Below, piece after piece: positions 61,013 through 64,000 of a stretch of DNA of 64,000 nt. The DNA comes from Verticillium longisporum (lineage: Eukaryota; Ascomycota; Sordariomycetes; Glomerellales; Plectosphaerellaceae), in assembly GCA_019188255.1 (NCBI GenBank), contig JAETXT010000002.1, positions 2,604,001 through 2,668,000 of the forward strand. Direction: 5' to 3'. The stretch's first letter is position 1, and every line of letters starts with the position of its first letter. The notes beneath the pieces are model-generated. The model saw nothing but the letters and a program-made list of their open reading frames with translations. It was not told the origin of the DNA and made no database searches. The position numbers were made by a program, and so were the translations under genes.

Positions 61013-61226
61013 TATTAAGGATTCTTATATAATAAATAAAAAGGTTAACTATTAATCTTTTAGGGGTCTCTAGGAAGATAGAATAATCGATGCCCTTCTC
61101 TAAATCTTAATCCATTAACCTTTCTTATAACTATTCCCTTACTATGCTCGGTCCTCTCTTCTTAATTCCTATGATCAAATAATAGGCGATCCCCTATCGG
61201 TCTCATACCTCCCTCAGGTCCTAACA
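61013..61226 (-). repeat. 5' LTR of gypsy element C
   Basis: 214 bp direct repeat of 54106-54319; its outer 60 bases keep many CpA and TpG (CTATGCTCGG, CTATGATCAAA, GGTCTCATACC). Confidence 0.94.
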
Positions 61227-61776
61227 CCGCCAACGACAACAATCAAGTCATCATCGATAGCCCCGTGATTCTCATGGCTCCACCGAAAGGCGAGTCTTCT
61301 AATACGATTTCATTAAAGGAAATCAGCAGTAGCAGTATGGCCCGCGGTGACTACACTGCTATACGTCAAGTTAAGAAGCACGTCGTTACTATAAAAAATG
61401 AGGTGGCATACACAAAGGGTCCTCTATGCATGGGAGGGCGGCAGGCAAAAGAAAGGAGACGACGGGTCGAGGTCGACTTCGTCCATAGCAAGTAAGAAAG
61501 GCTACTAGATCATGATTGGGCCACTGCCGAAAATTCAACGCACTTGCCGTAGTTGCCCTGTCTTAATTACACTGTCGTAATTGCCCTGTCGTATTTGCCT
61601 TAACGGCTTGCCTGCCCTGTGACCCTCTTCAAAGTGCACACGGAAGTGACTTTCACAATGTAACTTGTCTGACACAAACCGTCTACTATCTGTTATCTCC
61701 TTGTTTATTCGTCTTCGTCATCAACACGGGATGTTCAGCACCTGCCCAATATCCGGAGCCTCTCACCACAACCAGC

Positions 61777-62973
61777 TTGAAAACACAGCCCAAGCCAACC
61801 CAAGATCCGACTTCTGTTACCACTAACCAACCCCACAACAACATGGCTGGCAGCATGAGAGCCGCGGGCCGCTGCAAAAACGACGAGGACTGGCAGGCAT
61901 TGATCGGACCGCGCATCGTAGCTATACGGGCGGCGTACCCGCAGCTGAGTTGGGATTATGTCAACCAAACGACTTCTGCACCTCTCTCTCGTAGCAGCCT
62001 TAGTAAAAGATGCACCGCAAGCAACCTCAGCCACTACAGAATCTGCGCGTACCGCAAACAGAAAGGCGAGCCAATCTTGGATGAGGACATTGTCATTCTT
62101 GTCATCCAGGGCCAAGCAGGCGAACTGCCTGGCGTCCTGCGAGAGGACGCTGCTTTGGTCGAGAAACGCAACAAATACGCCGCTGTCCTCGGGCTGTCTA
62201 GAATCGTGCCGGTCATCAAAGGCTCCAGAAGGCAACATGAAGAGACCGATGATGAGGGCTTGCAGTCACCATCGTACAACTCTGACCTCGAGCGGAACAC
62301 TGAACAACAGACGAATGTCGCCACTGGCAACACGACGTACAACGATCGTCTCAGGAATATAAAGAAGCAAAACAGCGATGTACGGGACGGCGATAATTGG
62401 AGAGAAATGCTCTTTGACTCGAGTGACGGAGAGAGTCAGAACCCGAATAGGAGGAAGAATTCTGCGGAAATCCTTGCGCTTCACAAAAGCAAAGAAGACA
62501 ACGCTTCACGAAATCTGGAGAATGAGAAAGGAACAAAGGCTGCCGTCAAACAGCTCGAGCTGCGAGTCAAAGAGCTCGAGGAACATATTGAGAAGTTGTA
62601 CGACTACAACAATACACTTCGAGAGGAATTAGGGCTTTGGGGGAGCAGTAGTATACGAAAGCCAATGAACGAGAATCGTCTGCAACGTGTCGATAAACTC
62701 AAGAGTCTCTCTGAGTCTTGGATGAAAAATGACCAGAGTCAACAGGACAAGGGCTGTTTCGAGCCCAGACCGAAGCTCAACAAAAGCCTCGAGACCTCCA
62801 ACGGGCAACGTCACATGGTCCAAGGTATTGGAGAGTTTTCTGGACGGTTCCCAAGTCTGCTCTACTCCAATCCGACTGGCCATAACTTTGGCGTCGGGGA
62901 TGAAATTGACGCCATTCATGACGGCGACAGGCTGCCGGACTACAGCCCTCGTTTCAGGGGCCGGGCTCGTTAG
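61777..62973 (+). CDS. Unrecognised coiled-coil protein
   Basis: Single-exon frame of 398 residues from ATG 61777; an in-frame ATG at 61843 (MAGSMRAAGRCKNDEDWQAL) is an equally good start and begins the conserved-looking part. I do not recognise the family. An N-terminal globular stretch (IGPRIVAIRAAYPQLSWDYV) resembles short helical DNA-binding modules but has no diagnostic residues. The middle is polar and Asn/Ser/Asp-rich. A strong heptad-like coiled coil (AAVKQLELRVKELEEHIEKL) lies at about residues 258-290. The C-terminus is basic (RFRGRAR). Codon use and dinucleotides are normal, so it is not RIP-damaged. It lies 280 bp beyond a truncated gene copy. Function unknown. Confidence 0.6.
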   Translation: MKTQPKPTQDPTSVTTNQPHNNMAGSMRAAGRCKNDEDWQALIGPRIVAIRAAYPQLSWDYVNQTTSAPLSRSSLSKRCTASNLSHYRICAYRKQKGEPILDEDIVILVIQGQAGELPGVLREDAALVEKRNKYAAVLGLSRIVPVIKGSRRQHEETDDEGLQSPSYNSDLERNTEQQTNVATGNTTYNDRLRNIKKQNSDVRDGDNWREMLFDSSDGESQNPNRRKNSAEILALHKSKEDNASRNLENEKGTKAAVKQLELRVKELEEHIEKLYDYNNTLREELGLWGSSSIRKPMNENRLQRVDKLKSLSESWMKNDQSQQDKGCFEPRPKLNKSLETSNGQRHMVQGIGEFSGRFPSLLYSNPTGHNFGVGDEIDAIHDGDRLPDYSPRFRGRAR

Positions 62974-63647
62974 GAACCCACTGATAGGGCACGTGTAGTT
63001 CTTACCACGGAGAAGGCGTCATCGAAGCATGGCGAGGTTATAGTATGGCAAGGCTGTCTTGCGTGACATGGCTGGGCTGTCAATGGCCACGAGAAAGCCA
63101 TGAAGTGTTCATGGTCAATCTCATGGGCAAGGAGTGGATGTTCCAGGGATGTCAGGCTGGTAGAGCTATTGGAGTTGAACCCACCGGAATGACGTGTAGA
63201 AAGCATGAGCAGCACATCAGATGTACCCAAATATCATGTTCTGACAGTACAAATACCAACTGAAAGTGCTGGCTAAGCAGCATGACCTTGATAAGATTAA
63301 TGTGAGAATAGACAGGCAGGCAGGTACCCACTTAGAAGTAGTGAATGAACATTGCAAGGAATATTGAACAGCCCGAGAAGTGGTGAATGAAAGACCTTAT
63401 TCGATGATGAACATAAACGAATTCACTTATAATAGCCTGGGGTTTTGATTTTCTTCCCTTTGGTGTTCACTGTCACTTCACACTCACAACTTTCAGCCAC
63501 AAAATACCAGCTTTTTCATCAACGAAGTTCTCCTCAGTGCCTTAAATTCGCCGAGTCTTCACCACAGATCCGCCAGAAGCGGAAAAAAAGAATTTCACCC
63601 ACTCTTTACCAGTGGCGCTTAACTCGACCTGAGGATTTTGCGACAAG
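62974..63647. other. Intergenic
   Basis: 674 bp with only short frames. It presumably includes the promoter of the gene starting at 63648; a C-rich leader (CACTCACAACTTTCAGCC) is seen upstream. Confidence 0.4.
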
Positions 63648-64000
63648 ATGTCTTCAACTCCAGCTGCCGATGTGATCCCCGCGTCCGACATTATCAACAA
63701 GTATGCAGGTACAATCGAAGCTGCCATCAATTATGTGGAAATTCTCAAGGACTTTGGTGATTGTGTCATCAACGGCGAAGATACCTCGGACTACCTCTGG
63801 AACATCGCGTACCACACTCCCAAGGCTTTCCAGCGCGTCATGGGGGAGCTTCATGGCGTCCTCGAGTTTCTTGAAGAACTGTGGCAGCACCAGAGTCTCA
63901 AAGAAGCTGGTCAGATGAGCTCCGCTGAGTCCATGAATTGCAACAAGGAAAGAGCCACGAGCACCAGCAGCAACGAAAACGCCAGCCCTCCTCCTCTCGA
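63648..64000 (+). CDS. Partial gene running off the window; shares a motif with the broken gene family
   Basis: Open from ATG 63648 (context GACAAGATGTC) to the last base, 117 codons seen. The N-terminus reads SDIINKYAGTIEAAINYVEI, which lines up with KKHAGTIRNAVAYTKVL of the broken gene (6684-6734); helical, acidic sequence of similar length follows in both (EFLEELWQHQ here, DFLNDVDKQQQ there), then a Ser/Asn-rich linker. It may be the intact relative of the gene family hit by elements A and C, but the shared part is short. No signal peptide, no recognised domain. The 3' end is beyond the window. Confidence 0.5.
   Translation, partial: MSSTPAADVIPASDIINKYAGTIEAAINYVEILKDFGDCVINGEDTSDYLWNIAYHTPKAFQRVMGELHGVLEFLEELWQHQSLKEAGQMSSAESMNCNKERATSTSSNENASPPPL

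Larger units (their letters stand above)
54106..61226 (-). mobile_element. Ty3/gypsy chromovirus, element C (RIP-mutated, no nested insertion)
   Basis: 7,121 bp with 214 bp LTRs (54106-54319, the 3' LTR, and 61013-61226, the 5' LTR) and a perfect duplication CCGCC (54101-54105, 61227-61231). Same family as A and B and the only uninterrupted copy, so it serves as the empty-site reference for both nested elements. CpA and TpG nearly absent inside, CpG still present. The right outer edge (CTCAGGTCCTAACA) is spared. Confidence 0.96.
54060..61495 (+). pseudogene. Second, partial copy of the broken gene family, split by element C
   Basis: 54060-54105 plus 61232-61495 align with 6495-6735 of the first broken gene: both share GGGAAATAGTCCCGC or the like, then AACAATCAAGTCAT(A/C)ATCGA, and a frame reading SNNQVIID- or DNNQVIID-, SSNTI, KE(T/I)S, then (K)KHxxTIxNxVAYTK. 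The two flanks join cleanly after removing element C and one CCGCC copy. Similarity stops at about 61425 (GGTCCTCTATGCATG); the frame then ends at 61495. Only the middle of the gene is present, so this copy was already truncated before, or lost sequence after, the insertion. Not RIP-mutated beyond scattered changes. Confidence 0.7.

Overview
The window looks like genomic DNA of a filamentous ascomycete (Pezizomycotina, probably Sordariomycetes). The evidence is short GT-AG introns of about 50-190 nt with CTAAC/CTGAC-like branch points, typical fungal proteins (SSB-type Hsp70, But2-domain secreted protein, saponin hydrolase-like protein, ADP1-type ABC transporter), and heavy RIP-type decay of repeats. 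The genus cannot be fixed from the sequence; Colletotrichum-like genomes with alternating GC-balanced and AT-rich blocks would fit.

Layout. 1-4.3 kb: an unrecognised gene and the ribosome-associated Hsp70 gene. 4.9-22.3 kb: a transposon-packed stretch. A MITE-like element holds a solo copia LTR. A roughly 612-codon host gene is broken first by a solo LTR and then by a 14.6 kb Ty3/gypsy chromovirus (element A), which itself carries a 7.5 kb Ty1/copia element. 22.3-29.9 kb: a second broken gene (solo LTR in a GIY-YIG-like ORF), a secreted intradiol dioxygenase, a secreted saponin hydrolase-like protein and a small membrane-protein candidate. 29.9-38.8 kb: gypsy element B (minus), split by an unmutated pogo/Tc1-type DNA transposon. 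39.5-53.3 kb: GC-rich genes (MFS transporter, ADP1-like ABC transporter, mitochondrial ribosomal protein mS26-like, nucleolar GTPase NOG2, But2-domain secreted protein). 54.1-61.2 kb: gypsy element C (minus), inserted in a second, partial copy of the same gene that element A broke. 61.8-64 kb: a coiled-coil protein and a partial gene that shares a short motif with the twice-hit family.

The transposon boundaries are supported to the base by LTR ends, perfect target-site duplications (CCCGC, GTTCT, CCGCC, ATATA, CTAAT, GATTC, ATATC, TA) and, for the nested elements, intact empty sites in the sister copy C. The three gypsy copies have 214 bp LTRs and about 7.1 kb of own sequence. All are saturated with CpA/TpG to TpA changes while CpG is retained. 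The pogo element inside B is not mutated and must be later.

No clearly new defence or metabolic system is present. The most notable items are the broken gene family used repeatedly as an insertion site, a 156-codon antisense frame kept in all three gypsy copies, independent loss of the RT catalytic aspartates in each copy, and a cluster of single-base frameshifts in otherwise normal GC-rich genes that may be assembly errors.
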